Source of the DNA: Mactra quadrangularis
Lineage: Eukaryota > Mollusca > Bivalvia > Venerida > Mactridae
DNA: 64,000 bases
NCBI GenBank assembly: GCA_025267735.1
Contig: CM046301.1
Coordinates: forward strand, 10,495,190-10,559,189
Direction: 5' to 3'
Below the pieces are notes generated by a model that did not search any database, was not told the DNA's origin, and was given only the letters and a program-made list of their open reading frames with translations. The position numbers and the translations under genes were made by a program. Below, piece after piece: positions 36,517 through 48,175 of the stretch. Each line of letters begins with the position of its first letter. The first letter of the stretch is position 1.

Positions 36517-37029
36517 CTAATCTTATCATATATACATGTATACTATTACGAAGGTCCTTATTCTTTTATTCCAGAAAGTTCATTAGTTTCTATGGGTTAT
36601 AAAAAGTTGAACACATACTCTTCTAGAAAAGTCTCAGAAATGTTAAATAGGGACCGTTTTAAGAAGCGTATACGCTCTTCATCCATGCAGAATGTTTCTG
36701 CACACATAATTTCACTCGAAAATGCAACATAGCAAATTAAAAAATACAATAATATGTAATGTGAAAACTAGATTTGAAGTCTGTACAACTGGAAATGATC
36801 GCGTCGGTTCTTCATTTAAACAACTAAAATGTACTCGTATGTGTTTAAATAAAATGATATAATATTGCAATGATAGAAGCTACTAACTTGATTTTTTTTC
36901 TGCGTTCGTTTTAATTTTCCTACGCTGTGTATGGATTTCAAATCAATATCTCAAATAAATTGTACGCAACAAAAAAGTCCGCGAATTTTTGGATAATTCC
37001 TCGTACATTCTCTGTAGACAGTTGGGGTA

Positions 37030-37265
37030 ACTCTCGTATCGCATCGCCTTGCATCGTATCGCATAGTATCGTATCGTATTGTTTTATAATTTATATCGCA
37101 TTGCCCCTATCCTATCGTATAGCATTGCACTGCTTTGCATTGTGTTGTTTCGTATCGTATCGTATCGTATCGTATCGTATCGCATTACATCGCTATGCAC
37201 TGCTTTGTATCGTATCGCATCGAATCGTATTGCATCGCAGCGCATCAAATCGTATCGTATCGAGT
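37030..37265. repeat. Degenerate CGTAT/CGCAT pentamer microsatellite
   Basis: Long run of TATCG, CATCG and TATTG pentamers, most regular at 37151-37182. It ends about 300 bp upstream of the copy B TATA box. The ORFs across it are repeat artefacts. Confidence 0.9.
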
Positions 37266-37558
37266 TATAATGTGTTTGATGGTACTGAACTACACTTGTC
37301 TTCTTATATGTTGAGTATTGACCCTGTAATGCTTATAATTATGTACGTATGTCCGTGAAAAAAGGTGCCGCATTTGATAAGTCATTTTTTATGTTAAAGG
37401 TTATCTGAAGTAGAGCACCTCTCAGTAATAGATGTACGATCATAAAATACGATACGTTAAGATCGTAAATATTTAATCATATGAGTACATGTACACTAAC
37501 TTGAAACCCGATCACTGATGATCAAATCGTGATTAGTACAAATAAACGTACATGTATG

Positions 37559-37567
37559 TATAAATAG
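37559..37567 (+). promoter_or_regulatory. TATA box of SLC34 copy B
   Basis: TATAAATAG, 109 bp before the inferred start codon at 37676, nearly the same spacing as in copy A (110 bp). Confidence 0.6.
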
Positions 37568-37675
37568 AAAATGATCTGGGGACTGAGCGACGATCCCGTT
37601 TTAGAGCCCGGAGGAGACCAGTCGATGTGACATCCTTTTACTCTCTTTGGACACAATTGGCTTTTTAACATCAAA

Positions 37676-40600
37676 ATGACTGAAAAACAGGTAATAATTA
37701 ACCGTTTTGTTTTTTATGATATTTTGATTAACATAATTAATGATTGGATTTTTAGAAAATATGAAAAGTTTTAATTATTTATTCTAAAATATGATAATAA
37801 CTTAAAAAGTAATTAGAAAACATCTTCTACTTAGATCTAATGGTTTTAATTTCATTTTGAACAATTCATTTTTGTTAGAAGTGGAATTTTAATTAGGATT
37901 AAACTAATTTAGTAATTTGAATGAGCATTAAATATTTAGCAATTATACTTAGAGACAAGTTAGCAACAAAAATATATAAAATATAACACTTTAAATAAGG
38001 TTGATATACATATATAAAGACTTAAGGAAAAGTGGATTTGTTAAAAGTAAGTACATGTATTAAAAAATCTGAAAATGATATAAAAATTATATGATAAATC
38101 TTGGCAAAACAAATAATAGTATTTGTAAAAATATACATTTTGTTGCTTAACCATTTGTGTTAAAAACTTTTAAGTCAGTACAAAGTGGCCATTTGACGAA
38201 TATGTGAAGCCGATGTGACAATTTAACACATGACAAACTGTACAAATCAACTTGAAGATTTTGGACATTATTCATATGAACGCATCTTTCTGTTATATGT
38301 TAACACTTAAAGTAGATAATAAGAAACTAAAAATTAACATTCAATAATAATAAGCTTATGCCTTTTATAAGTAATAACAACAACAACAAACTTTATTGTT
38401 ATAAGGCCTCCGGCCCATGCAAAACATATATATACATATACATTTAAATTAATGTGGTATACTATCATGGCAAAGTAATGAAATCATGTAAAACATTTTC
38501 TTTGATACATGTATGTAAGTTATATAAATTGTAAGTCACAGGAAAGTATGATAAGATAAATAATATTGATAGTATTTAACAAAGTAAAATGTTGATAAAT
38601 ACGATTATTAAATGGTGAATTAAGTATTGTTCAAATTACTGTCTATTACTAAGTAGATAATTTCTGATTGCATTATAAATTAAAGATCCGTTCGTTTTAA
38701 ATACAAGAACTGTATGAAAATGAAATTGGAATAAATATTTTAAAATTGCCAATAATATTTCTCGGACATATATGGCAGTAAACTTAAATTTTCTAGACTT
38801 TTTTTAATTTTATAACAACCCACTACCCGTGGTAAATTTTGTAAGAGATTTGTAATCCTATAATGGTTAAGCGTTCTTAAATGACTTAAAAAATCTAAAT
38901 TCTATATCAACAGAAAATAAACTCAAACAAAATCTTAAAACATATTTATTCAAATTTTCATAAATAAACATTAATTGTTTTTTAACTTGGATTTAGAAGA
39001 AATTAGATATGAAATTTACGTAGTTCAATATGGTACATTTAGTGGCCAAATATGCTAATGTCAGTTCGTAAAGTGTTATTGTAAAAATATGTGATTTGAA
39101 GAATGCGGTTAATCGTGAAAAAATAAAACATTGGCCAACAGAAATCTAGCTATGTACAGAGCCAGGGGTGTGGAATTCTAAGCTTTTTTCACTTGTCCAC
39201 GGATCTGAGAAATCTAGAAATCAACTCGTCCGGGTATAAAAATGGCACTTTTCCAAAGGTTCATAACTCAAAGAGAACTATAGTGAACTTTGTCTTGTTC
39301 CCAGTCGTACTTTGACGGGTAAAAATACGCCAGGCAAAGCGCGATAATGACCGCACCCGATGTAATGAATTTGGTATTGGATAATCATGTTTTCAAATGA
39401 ACATTTATCATTGTACAAGAATTACAATGGATACCTTGTTTTAGTGGTTCAGTTACATTTATGCTAAATAAAGTATCCGAAATTCTAACGAGACTAATCT
39501 ACGTCCGAATCGTGTTAACTTCGAGAAATGTTTTTGTTATGACATATAAAGTACCGAACTCCTACTATAGTTACTATCCTCAGCAAATGATCATGTACTA
39601 TTAAGAAAACGTAACCGAAAATGTTACCTGAATAATAACTGAGGGGGAGGTCATTATTACGGTTTGCCTGACCCGATAACGATAGTGATAAGGGACAGGT
39701 AATCCAGACTATAGTAAACTATTATATAAAATGCATATTAAAGTTGTAAAAAATAATTGAATTAAATAGATAAATGCTGAATATGGTTGAAACATTGAGA
39801 CATTTACATTATCAAGTATTGCTATATGTTATGTATTTTCACTTAAAAATATTAATTGTCCGTGGACTAGTGGGCTGAAAAAAATTTACTTGTCCGCATT
39901 CATGAATGTACGAGTCGGGTAAGTCGGGCATAGGAATACCCCTGTAAAGAATGACATAAGATATGAAAAGAGCATACATTTATTAACTTTTAACATTCAA
40001 AATGTAGTCTGGATTTTCTGCCCCTTACAACTACCGTTAATTGGTCAGGCAAAGCGCAATAATGGCGGCACCCAATAAATCATATTCAGGCTTACAAAAA
40101 TTTATATTATTCTTTCTTCATTTTGTAAAATAAATATTTTCTGAAGTTGATCAATTCAGTAGGAGTGTGATACTATATAGATCATTCTAGGTCGATTTTT
40201 TCTGTGTGCAATTAAATTTAGCCAACGATTAACCTAAAACCATGACTGCAAAGTATACACAATTCAGACCTTGACATTTTGCGTTGGAATTTCGGATGCT
40301 CTAATTAGCATAAAATTTTTAATGTAATCGAACGACTAAAATAATGTATCCACTGTAAATCTTGTACGAAGTTCTTTTGATTTAAGCCTATTATAGTGAG
40401 GGGCGTTCATTTGAAAACAGAATTATTCGAAACTTTTTACAACACATCGGGTACCGCCATTATTCTGCTTTGCATGGCGTACTTTTACCCGTCAAAGTTC
40501 GACTGGGAACCGAAAAAAATTAAATGTTGTTTTAGTAAGGTCTGAATATTTTGGTACAAAATATGGTGTACTATAAATTATTATTTTCGTCTTAATCTCG

Positions 40601-42109
40601 GTTAATTATTTTGTCAACTTTTGTATCATCTGATAAAGTTTCAAGGCATGCACGTTAAATAATGTTCTCTTCACACCTCAACAAAAGTTTGTATACGATT
40701 CATAAATGATCTGCTCTGTTCTGTTATGCTTCAGTCATATTTAAAGCTCGAATGTGTATATAATAGTTCCATGTATTCTCCATTTTCTGTATGTGTGTTT
40801 TCATACGCCGTGTCAGCACATTTTTAAGTTATTTTACGACGTCCAGCGCACCTAACCTCGCTTCCCTGGACCCTTGTCTATAACCAGTTATCACATAACC
40901 TTACACAAGGCCGGAAACTTCTCCTTATTAATGGAAAAAATTGACATTATTATTAAATTTCATGGAAGGGTATAACCTCCCCGGGTGGGATTAGAATTCC
41001 TACCCCATTCGGGACACTAGATTCGAAATCTATGCGCGCTACCAACTGCGCTACCATCCCGGGTTCTGTATGTGTATGTTTTTATATTACAGAATCATTG
41101 TCAAGACAACCCAGCTTTTGAAATAATAGATGAAGAAAATGTAAGTACAAGTAAAATATTGTTTAATTTTTAAGGAGCAGTAGTCAAGTGGTAGGTCATG
41201 TGTTCAGGGATCGAGAGGTCCCGAACTCGAACACCGCCAGGGGCACTGCTAATTTTACTTGAGCAAGAAATGTACCAGGGATTGTTTCACTTCATCCAAG
41301 TACAAATGGGTACCTGTCATAGGGGTATAATTCCGTCGCGCCAATTTGTCGACTGCACTAAGCGGAGTAAAAAGACTCCCCATTCAGGAAGATTGATAGA
41401 TAGACAGATAGATACCAGTAGCCCGATGACCAGGTGTAATAGCTGTAAAGCCGATGAACGTGCAAAGCTTAGGCTATAAAATGCAATGACTTTACTTTTT
41501 ACTTTCTAATACTCGTACATTTAATTTCTTCGGCCGATAAGCCCAACAACATTTTGAACAGTTTTATGCATTTTTCTCAGTACATTAATTATGCAAAGAG
41601 GGATATTGTTAAGTTGTATTCAACTGTCAGTGGGGCTTACATTAACCTCGCTGATTTAAATACTTGGTATTGGTTTGATATTCCATGCATTGATAGATAG
41701 ATACGAGTTTCCTTATGACTGGGGCTATTAGATGCAAAGTCGGTGAACGTGAATTACCATGCATTTTAAGAGTATTACATCCAGTGTTATTGAAACAGAC
41801 TTGAACAATTAAACAGTCGTTCAAAACATTATCAGAGCATTTCCTGCTTTGCAGACAACGACATCGCCAACAATAATTATAGAAATTGAAGAAGATATTT
41901 GGGCTTTGCCAGAGTTTAGAGGAATTTTCACGCCATGGTCAGGTAGGACTGCTGTTAATTTTTTGTTATTATTTCATTTTTATTATTATCATCATCATCA
42001 CCATCACTATCATCATCATCATCAACATCATCATCATCAACATCATCATCATCAACATCATCATCATCACCACCATCATCACCACCAACATCATCATCAT
42101 TATCATCAC

Positions 42110-42151
<42 letters not shown>

Positions 42152-45100
42152 TATTATCATTGATTGTATGATTTCATTTACCCTATCAATAAGCTGCATG
42201 TCTGTAAACGCTTTACATCATTATGAACTCTTCTTTTTGTACAATTGGTACTCACGTTTCTTTTACCTCGTGCAAATGCCCCGATTTGATTTGTTTTGTA
42301 TTGTCATTAGGGCACAATTTCTTTTTGAAGTACTTAAAGAAATACCATAAGGTGATGGCCATCTGGAAATTTTGCTTAGAAACAACAAAAAAATCCACTA
42401 TTATGACCATCAATATCGATAGCCTTACTAGCCAAATCTTAATAAAGGAACATTTTTCTTCTCAAACCAAGAGTTTTGGATTTATTTATCGTCAAAATAT
42501 AGCATGATTTTGCAATAACCGAGGTAGTCTTTATAACGGAATTTTACTGTACATAACTAATAGATACAATGTATTACACAACTATTTTCAGAGTTGACAA
42601 CAAGTGAAAATATAAAGAGACTGTTTTTACATTACTTACTAAAGATTATATTGTTGATTGGTGCTCTCTATATATTTATATGTTCATTGAGCTTCCTTGG
42701 TGATTCTTTCCAGCTCCTTGGTGGTAAGCTATCAATTTACTTTTTACTATTTTCAAATAAGAAATTATGTTTTATATATTAAGTTAAGAGTATGAATTTA
42801 TATTTGACTGGTTGTCTCAGTTAAAATTCAAGTTTGTTTACCTCTGTTACGTCTGTATGATTTTTTTTCTAAACATGTGGCTTCGTTTTTTAATAGACAC
42901 ATGCCATGTTGATCATGACAAACTAATAAAATATTGATCAACAGAAATAAAAATATAATTCATAACAATGCCAACAACTGCGCTGCTATCTTCCGTTTCC
43001 TTGCATGAAGCTTGGTTTAGTTCATTGAATTTAGGTATTCGACAAAGGCATCATCGTATTACATAGTACGCATGGATACCGCTTTTTTTTCTATTTACCT
43101 TTAATTAAGCGGTAATATATTTTTCAATAGCAATTTGAAGCATCTTCTTTGCTAATAAAATTGGCCTGGTCGTATTGTTTAAGCAGAGGGAAAAATGACT
43201 GAAAAATTGTTACATGTAATGAAGTAACAAGCCCAGTTTATATGTAGTTAGTGCACGAAACTTGTAGGAAACAGAATAAATTTGTCTAGCAGATCCCCGG
43301 TATCTTAATACATTTAAAAATCATCGCCATTTATATTTCATCTCCAGGTAAAGCAGCAGGGAAGGCGTTCTCTGATATTGAGGTATTAAGAAACCCCGTG
43401 GCTGGCCTCATGATTGGTGTCCTAGCAACAGTATTGTTACAAAGTTCAAGTACAACAACATCAATTGTTGTCAGCATGGTCGGTTCTGGGGATTGTAAGT
43501 ATTTTAGTTTTTAAGAAAATTTTATAGATATTTAAGAATACAACCGTTAAAATCAAACAGATTTGGAGTATAATTTAATTTTATGTATCTATTCACTTGA
43601 CAGTAAAATACAACCAACACTGTTAAGTTACAGAGTTTGTTAATAAGTCATTCCCGATTTAAGATACACTAAGTCGATGCGCTCTATTATCGAGAATTTC
43701 GTTTATTTAGTAACTTTGCTTTTCATCCATTAAAACGATCTACAATATTGTGTTGTCAAAGATTACTTCAAAATTCAAACAGTAAAAACTCTAATCATGA
43801 CCCTATAAAATCCGGAAATCTCTCCAAATCGAGCGTTTTTCAAAGTTCTAAATTTTCTCATTTTTATCTTATTTAAAAATGAGTCCATATTCTAGGTTCT
43901 CCGTATTCCCGAAACAGGTATATACATGTATAAACGAAATAATACACCATGTAAATGATAAAATAGACACACAATTCAAAATTTAGTCATGAGATACTAC
44001 AATTGTACTTATTTATTTTAAGACAAACTGACCTGTATGTTGCACTGGCACCAGAGTCCTCATATTCTTTAAATACGCGCACATAAAACATTTTGATAAC
44101 AAACGCAATCGCACCCGCTCCCGTATACATTACCGTGTACGAGTTATTACTATACTTTATTTTAATATATATTAGGTAGTGCACATGTGTGTATGCACAG
44201 GGAACTATGGACTCTGGTGCCAGTGGTATGTTGCAAGACATACAATAAAAGTCACAAAAATGCACTAAAAGTTTCTATATCGTGACATACGAGGTAAATA
44301 TTTACTACATGAAACAACATAATTTGTAGTTGTATGTAAATTTGCACTGAAATTGTCATTATCAGAACACTACTTTCCTGCTCCCAAAAATATTTCCCTA
44401 TTTTAATGGTTTTATAAAATGTTGATATTTAAGTTGAAATCTGTAAACGAATAGCTTTAACAAAATGTATATTTTCAGTACTGACGGTGAGTCGAGCTAT
44501 TCCAATAGTTATGGGGGCAAACATTGGTACATCAGTTACAAATACAATAGTTGCAATGGGACAAATTACAAATAAAGATGATTTCAGAAGAGCATTTGCT
44601 GGTGCTACTGTCCATGATGCATTTAATTGGTTAACTGTGATAGTGTTATTGCCTATAGAAATTGCAACAGGTATGAGATAATACGATTTTAATTTTAGTT
44701 TATGTATTCAGCCTTAGACGTGCTTGTACATTTTACATCCACATAATAACTGTAGAGTTTCGCATTGAAGTGATACATATGTATAATCATAATACAAGTG
44801 GGCTGCAAATTTGGCGTGTCATTTCAAATATTGCTATTAAACCAGATAGCAAATATGCTCAAGAGGTTGCCTGAATTGTACATGTGGCGTAAGCGAACGA
44901 AGAAAAAAGATTTCCTGTCAAATGTTACATTTATAAATATTTTCATTGGGTATTATGAGATTTGAAAAAAATACACAATCGATTAACTTATGGCGGGATA
45001 TCCTTAATTTAGGGGCATTTTTTCAAATTAAGCATTGGAACTTAAAATCGTAAAACATCTTATGTTCTTGCACTGATCAAAATAGTCTTCATAATGAAAC

Positions 45101-48002
45101 CTCTTTGTATAAACAGTAAACCATGTATATACAGACTAATAAATCGTAGGTCGGTTGATTCATTTTATAAAAAAATAATTTTCAGGTTTTCTAGAGAAAT
45201 TGAGTCAAGCAGTTATAGACAGCATACCACAATTCACTGAGAATCAATCAGCAGATAAAGATTATCTTAAAACAGTGACAAATCCTCTCACTAAACTAAT
45301 CATACAGGTAAGGTTATTACATTTTGGTTTTTTTTTATCTCCGTCCATTTTTGCAATTTGTTTGTGACATCCTTTTTGGTTTAAACAATATTTATTTAGG
45401 TAAATACAAACATAAATACATATACACAGTAATAGTCAAATGTTGCAATAGAGAGGATTTAAGACAGCTTAAAAATCTAACTTGGTTATCCCTCTCCTCA
45501 AATTAGAAAAATAATATTACAATATTACACAGTTTAATATTCTAATATGATAGCTAGTAGATGCTAGCAGACAAGGTTAAAGGCAGAGAGAAAGACAGAC
45601 AGAGGGAAAAAGAGATGAAAGCAGAAAGGGATAGTGTAGGATATTTATGAAGTCAATGATGCAATGTACATTGAAGAGGTCAATCCTTCGAGAACTATAG
45701 GCAGCTTTGAATAATAACGACATTCTTTTTATAACCAACTGTTAATCCAAAACAATTGCCTTTTGTTTTTGGCTGTGAAGAAGGTCTGTGCTTTTTACTG
45801 TTGCTGTTCCTGATATGTTTTTGCTCTCCCTTTTATAGCATGCCTATGCTGGTTCGGCGACTTTACATCTATTGCTTCTGGTCATTGAATTATCAAACAA
45901 TCTCATCGAGGAGATTTCCTTTCAGCAGCCGACACATTGGCAACGAAACTATACCCTGGCAACGAAAATACACTCCCAATACTATCTAAATTCTTAGTTA
46001 AAAAGGGTCCAGACTCCAATTGACCGTCAATTACACTTGCTCTACGTATAGAGTTTGACGACAAGACGTTCAAAATGATTAAATTATATTAGCCGATTAT
46101 ACTTTTTTACTGGAACAGTGTTCAAATACATTTTTGTTTCCGTTCTTTGTTTGTGGTGTCCTATTTATAAAAAAAGTTTAAAAATCTATAACAATCTCCC
46201 TGTTAGCCTTTGTTTGTGTGATAGACTTATATTTCTTACTGTCGCTGCTCCTGATATGTTTGCTTACATCTTTATAAGGTCTTACACATGTATTTCAGAT
46301 AGATAAGAATGTAATTAAAGCTATTGCCCAGGGTGACGAGGAGGCTGCCAGTCAATCTGTTATAAAACATGACTGTTGTGAGAAAGGTGACAATGGGACA
46401 GAATCATGCGAACCATGTAAGTATAATTAATATTTTCTTTGTGGACACCCTTCAATATCATTCAGCTCAAATTCTCTTCCCGCCCACGTTTTCAGTGAAA
46501 ATGGCTTTTTAGCTATACATACATTTTGATAAAAGGACACAAACAGGGCTATGAAGGAAACTCCTCTACTCTTACGGAATCCTGGTCGTACCATTTTAAA
46601 ATGTCGCCTGAGAATTACAGGGTGACGCACGACAATTTGAAGTCACTTTGCGACAATGCAAATAGACATGCGACAATGCTGAATAACATCGCGCTATGCG
46701 ATATGGCGGGCTACAATGTGATACGACGTCCAACACTGACAAAATGTTGCCAAAAAACAATATTTTTCAAATGCCGTTTGCCATTGTCGTTCGTCTAATC
46801 GCATTTTCCCGATGTCACTCTGCATTGATTAATAATCAAATTCTTACTTATTGTTTCATTGAGCAAGAAATTAACCTTCTAGCTTAGTACTCAGAGACAA
46901 GCAAGCTGACTCGAGAGTGATTAGTCTAAGTTGTAAGGACTTGTTTCACAATCGAACTTGAATAAATTATTATAATCTGAATGCATTTACAAACATATTT
47001 ACTTATACTAAAATTTCTTGTATTTCAGGCAAGTTTCTGTTCCAGTCAGTTTCAAGAAACGGTGGGTGGAGCGATGCTGCTGTCGGAGCTGTTCTTTTAA
47101 CAATTGCTCTTATACTACTGTGTGTTTGCCTTGTCTTGATCGTTAAGCTACTTCACTCTTTACTGCGTGGACAGATTGCTCACGTGATTAGAAAGTTTGT
47201 TAATGCTAACTTTCCTGGAAAAGTCTGCGGCTATTTTACTGGCTATCTGGCAATTATCATTGGAGCGGGTTTGACAATTCTTGTGCAATCAAGTTCAATT
47301 TTTACATCATCAATTACGCCTCTTGTTGGCATGGGAGTGCTCAGTTTAGATCGAATGTACCCTCTTACTTTGGGCTCTAACTTAGGAACAACAGCAACTA
47401 GTATTCTAGCCGCATTTGCTCAAGATGGAAGTACCATTCCAAACGCCCTTCAGATTGCTTTTTGTCATCTGTTTTTCAATATCAGTGGTATCATTTTGTT
47501 TTATCCCATTCCATTTTTCAGACCACCAATAAAAATGTCCAAATTTCTTGGTATGCAGACCGCCAAGTACAGGTGGTTTGCACTCGTGTATCTCCTCTTT
47601 GCTTTTTTCCTTCTCCCCGCGGCCGTGTTTGGCCTTTCTCTCGCAAGCTGGATCGCAGTGGCTGCGGTGTTGATTCCTATCGCTGTTGTACTAATTATAG
47701 TATTTATCATCAAACTTATACAAAACAAATGGCCAAAATGTTTACCAGTCAAACTCCGTAACTGGAAATGGTTACCAAAGCCTTTGAGATCATTGGAGCC
47801 CATGGACAGGGCTTTAATGGTAGCCACAGGAAATTGCTATTGTTGTAGAAAAGTGGGTTGTTTTAAAGAAATGGCAATGGACAATAATGAAAATAATAAT
47901 GACAATAATAAACAAGTTATAGGCACTAACAGCCAAAGTAATATTGACGTTGATCTGTATAACGAAAAGTCATCAGAATATCCTAAAAGTTGCCGTCTCT
48001 GA
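37676..48002 (+). CDS. Sodium-dependent phosphate cotransporter, SLC34 (NaPi-II) family, copy B
   Basis: Nine exons: 37676-37690, 41093-41140, 41855-41942, 42592-42723, 43348-43494, 44479-44670, 45186-45307, 46299-46416, 47029-48002; 1836 nt, 611 aa, all GT-AG. Exon lengths, intron positions and phases equal those of copy A; the few length changes are multiples of three. Same role expected: Na+-coupled phosphate uptake at an epithelial plasma membrane. QSSS at residues 126-129 and 374-377, A184/A186/D190 of the electrogenic type, loop cysteines 274, 275, 285 and 288 with a sequon at N280, CYCCRK near the C-terminus. The tails are not conserved: here an Asn/Asp-rich stretch ending KSCRL. Together with copy A it forms a head-to-tail tandem pair 4.0 kb apart. 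The second and third exons code a short acidic N-terminus ([10 protein letters not shown]). Very sure of the family; the start ATG (MTEKQ) is inferred. Confidence 0.93.
38383..38930 (-). mobile_element. LINE 3' end with (GTT)n tail, intron 1 of copy B
   Basis: On the minus strand GGGCCGGAGGCCTTATAACA then AATAAAGTTTGTTGTTG: a LINE-type 3' UTR end with a trinucleotide tail. The upstream extent is uncertain and no RT coding is seen. Confidence 0.5.
39173..39944. mobile_element. hAT-like element with nested repeat, intron 1 of copy B
   Basis: Ends CAGGGGTGTGGAATTCTA and TAGGAATACCCCTG, with TTGTCCACGGA and TGTCCGTGGAC subterminal motifs inverted. The flanks TACAGAGC and TAAAGAAT match at only 5 of 8 bases. 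A copy of the 5795-type repeat (39297-39712) sits inside. Confidence 0.6.
39297..39712 (-). repeat. Interspersed repeat (GTCAGGCAAAGCGCAATAATG family), copy 2, inverted
   Basis: TTCCCAGTCGTACTTTGACG and GGCAAAGCGCGATAATGACC at the left; TAACGATAGTGATAAGGGAC at the right. Reverse complement of the 5795 and 40008 copies. Confidence 0.65.
40008..40512 (+). repeat. Interspersed repeat (GTCAGGCAAAGCGCAATAATG family), copy 3
   Basis: CTGCCCCTTACAACTACCGT, GGTCAGGCAAAGCGCAATAA at the left; CGTACTTTTACCCGTCAAAG at the right. Lies 296 bp from the inverted copy 2, so the pair could fold in the pre-mRNA. Confidence 0.65.
40797..41064 (-). mobile_element. SINE family 1, 28 bp upstream of exon 2 of copy B
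   Basis: Minus strand: GGGATGGTAGCGCAGTTGGT (A box) and an altered B box, tail with a block like AATTTAATAATAATGTC, end CGGCGTATGAAAA. The tRNA-like head faces the exon; only a short pyrimidine stretch and AG separate it from exon 2 (41093). Confidence 0.85.
41174..41500 (+). mobile_element. tRNA-derived SINE, family 2, well preserved
   Basis: GGAGCAGTAGTCAAGTGGTA (A box), GAGGTCCCGAACTCGAACAC (B box), then TTGAGCAAGAAATG, GGGTACCTGTCATAGGGGT and a tail ending TATAAAATGCAATGACTTTA. It starts 33 bp after the exon 2 donor of copy B, mirroring the decayed copy in copy A. A partial piece follows at 41670-41775. Confidence 0.85.
41985..42160. repeat. (ATC)n trinucleotide repeat just inside intron 3 of copy B
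   Basis: About 170 bp of ATC with occasional ACC and AAC units, longest pure run at about 42109-42150. Begins about 45 bp after the exon 3 donor. Poly-His, poly-Ile and poly-Met frames across it are artefacts. Confidence 0.95.
44035..44230. repeat. Inverted repeat in intron 5 of copy B
   Basis: CACTGGCACCAGAGTCC at about 44044 and GGACTCTGGTGCCAGTG at about 44209 are exact complements 150 bp apart; probably a small MITE. Confidence 0.55.
46855..46990 (+). repeat. Interspersed repeat, CAGCTCAGTACTTAG family, copy 3
   Basis: TTCTAGCTTAGTACTCAGAG, AGCTGACTCGAGAG, TTGTTTCACAATCGAACTTG. Ends about 40 bp upstream of exon 9 of copy B. Confidence 0.5.
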
Positions 48003-48169
48003 TTACTGCGTGATTTCTACTGTACAAGTATGTGAATAGAGCAATGTTAGTATGGCTTTTGACATTGACCTGACACAAAAAATAGAAATACCACATGATT
48101 TGCATACATTCAATTCCATAAACGTAAAAAATATAATATACATACAATTTGCATAATTAATTCAAATCA

Positions 48170-48175
48170 AATAAA
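48170..48175 (+). other. Candidate poly(A) signal of SLC34 copy B
   Basis: AATAAA 168 bp after the stop; a further AATAAA at 49245-49250 would give a longer 3' UTR. Confidence 0.4.

Noticed and set aside
36927..37358. ORF of 143 codons over the pentamer microsatellite
   Set aside because: Ile/Ser/Tyr/Arg repetition generated by CGTAT pentamers.
41849..42350. Poly-His, poly-Ile and poly-Met ORFs
   Set aside because: Translations of the (ATC)n repeat; only the first 88 bp (41855-41942) are coding, as exon 3 of copy B.
46560..46830. CGACAATG motifs as a transposon with inverted ends
   Set aside because: CGACAATG and CATTGTCG occur near each other, but no consistent ends or target duplication could be defined.
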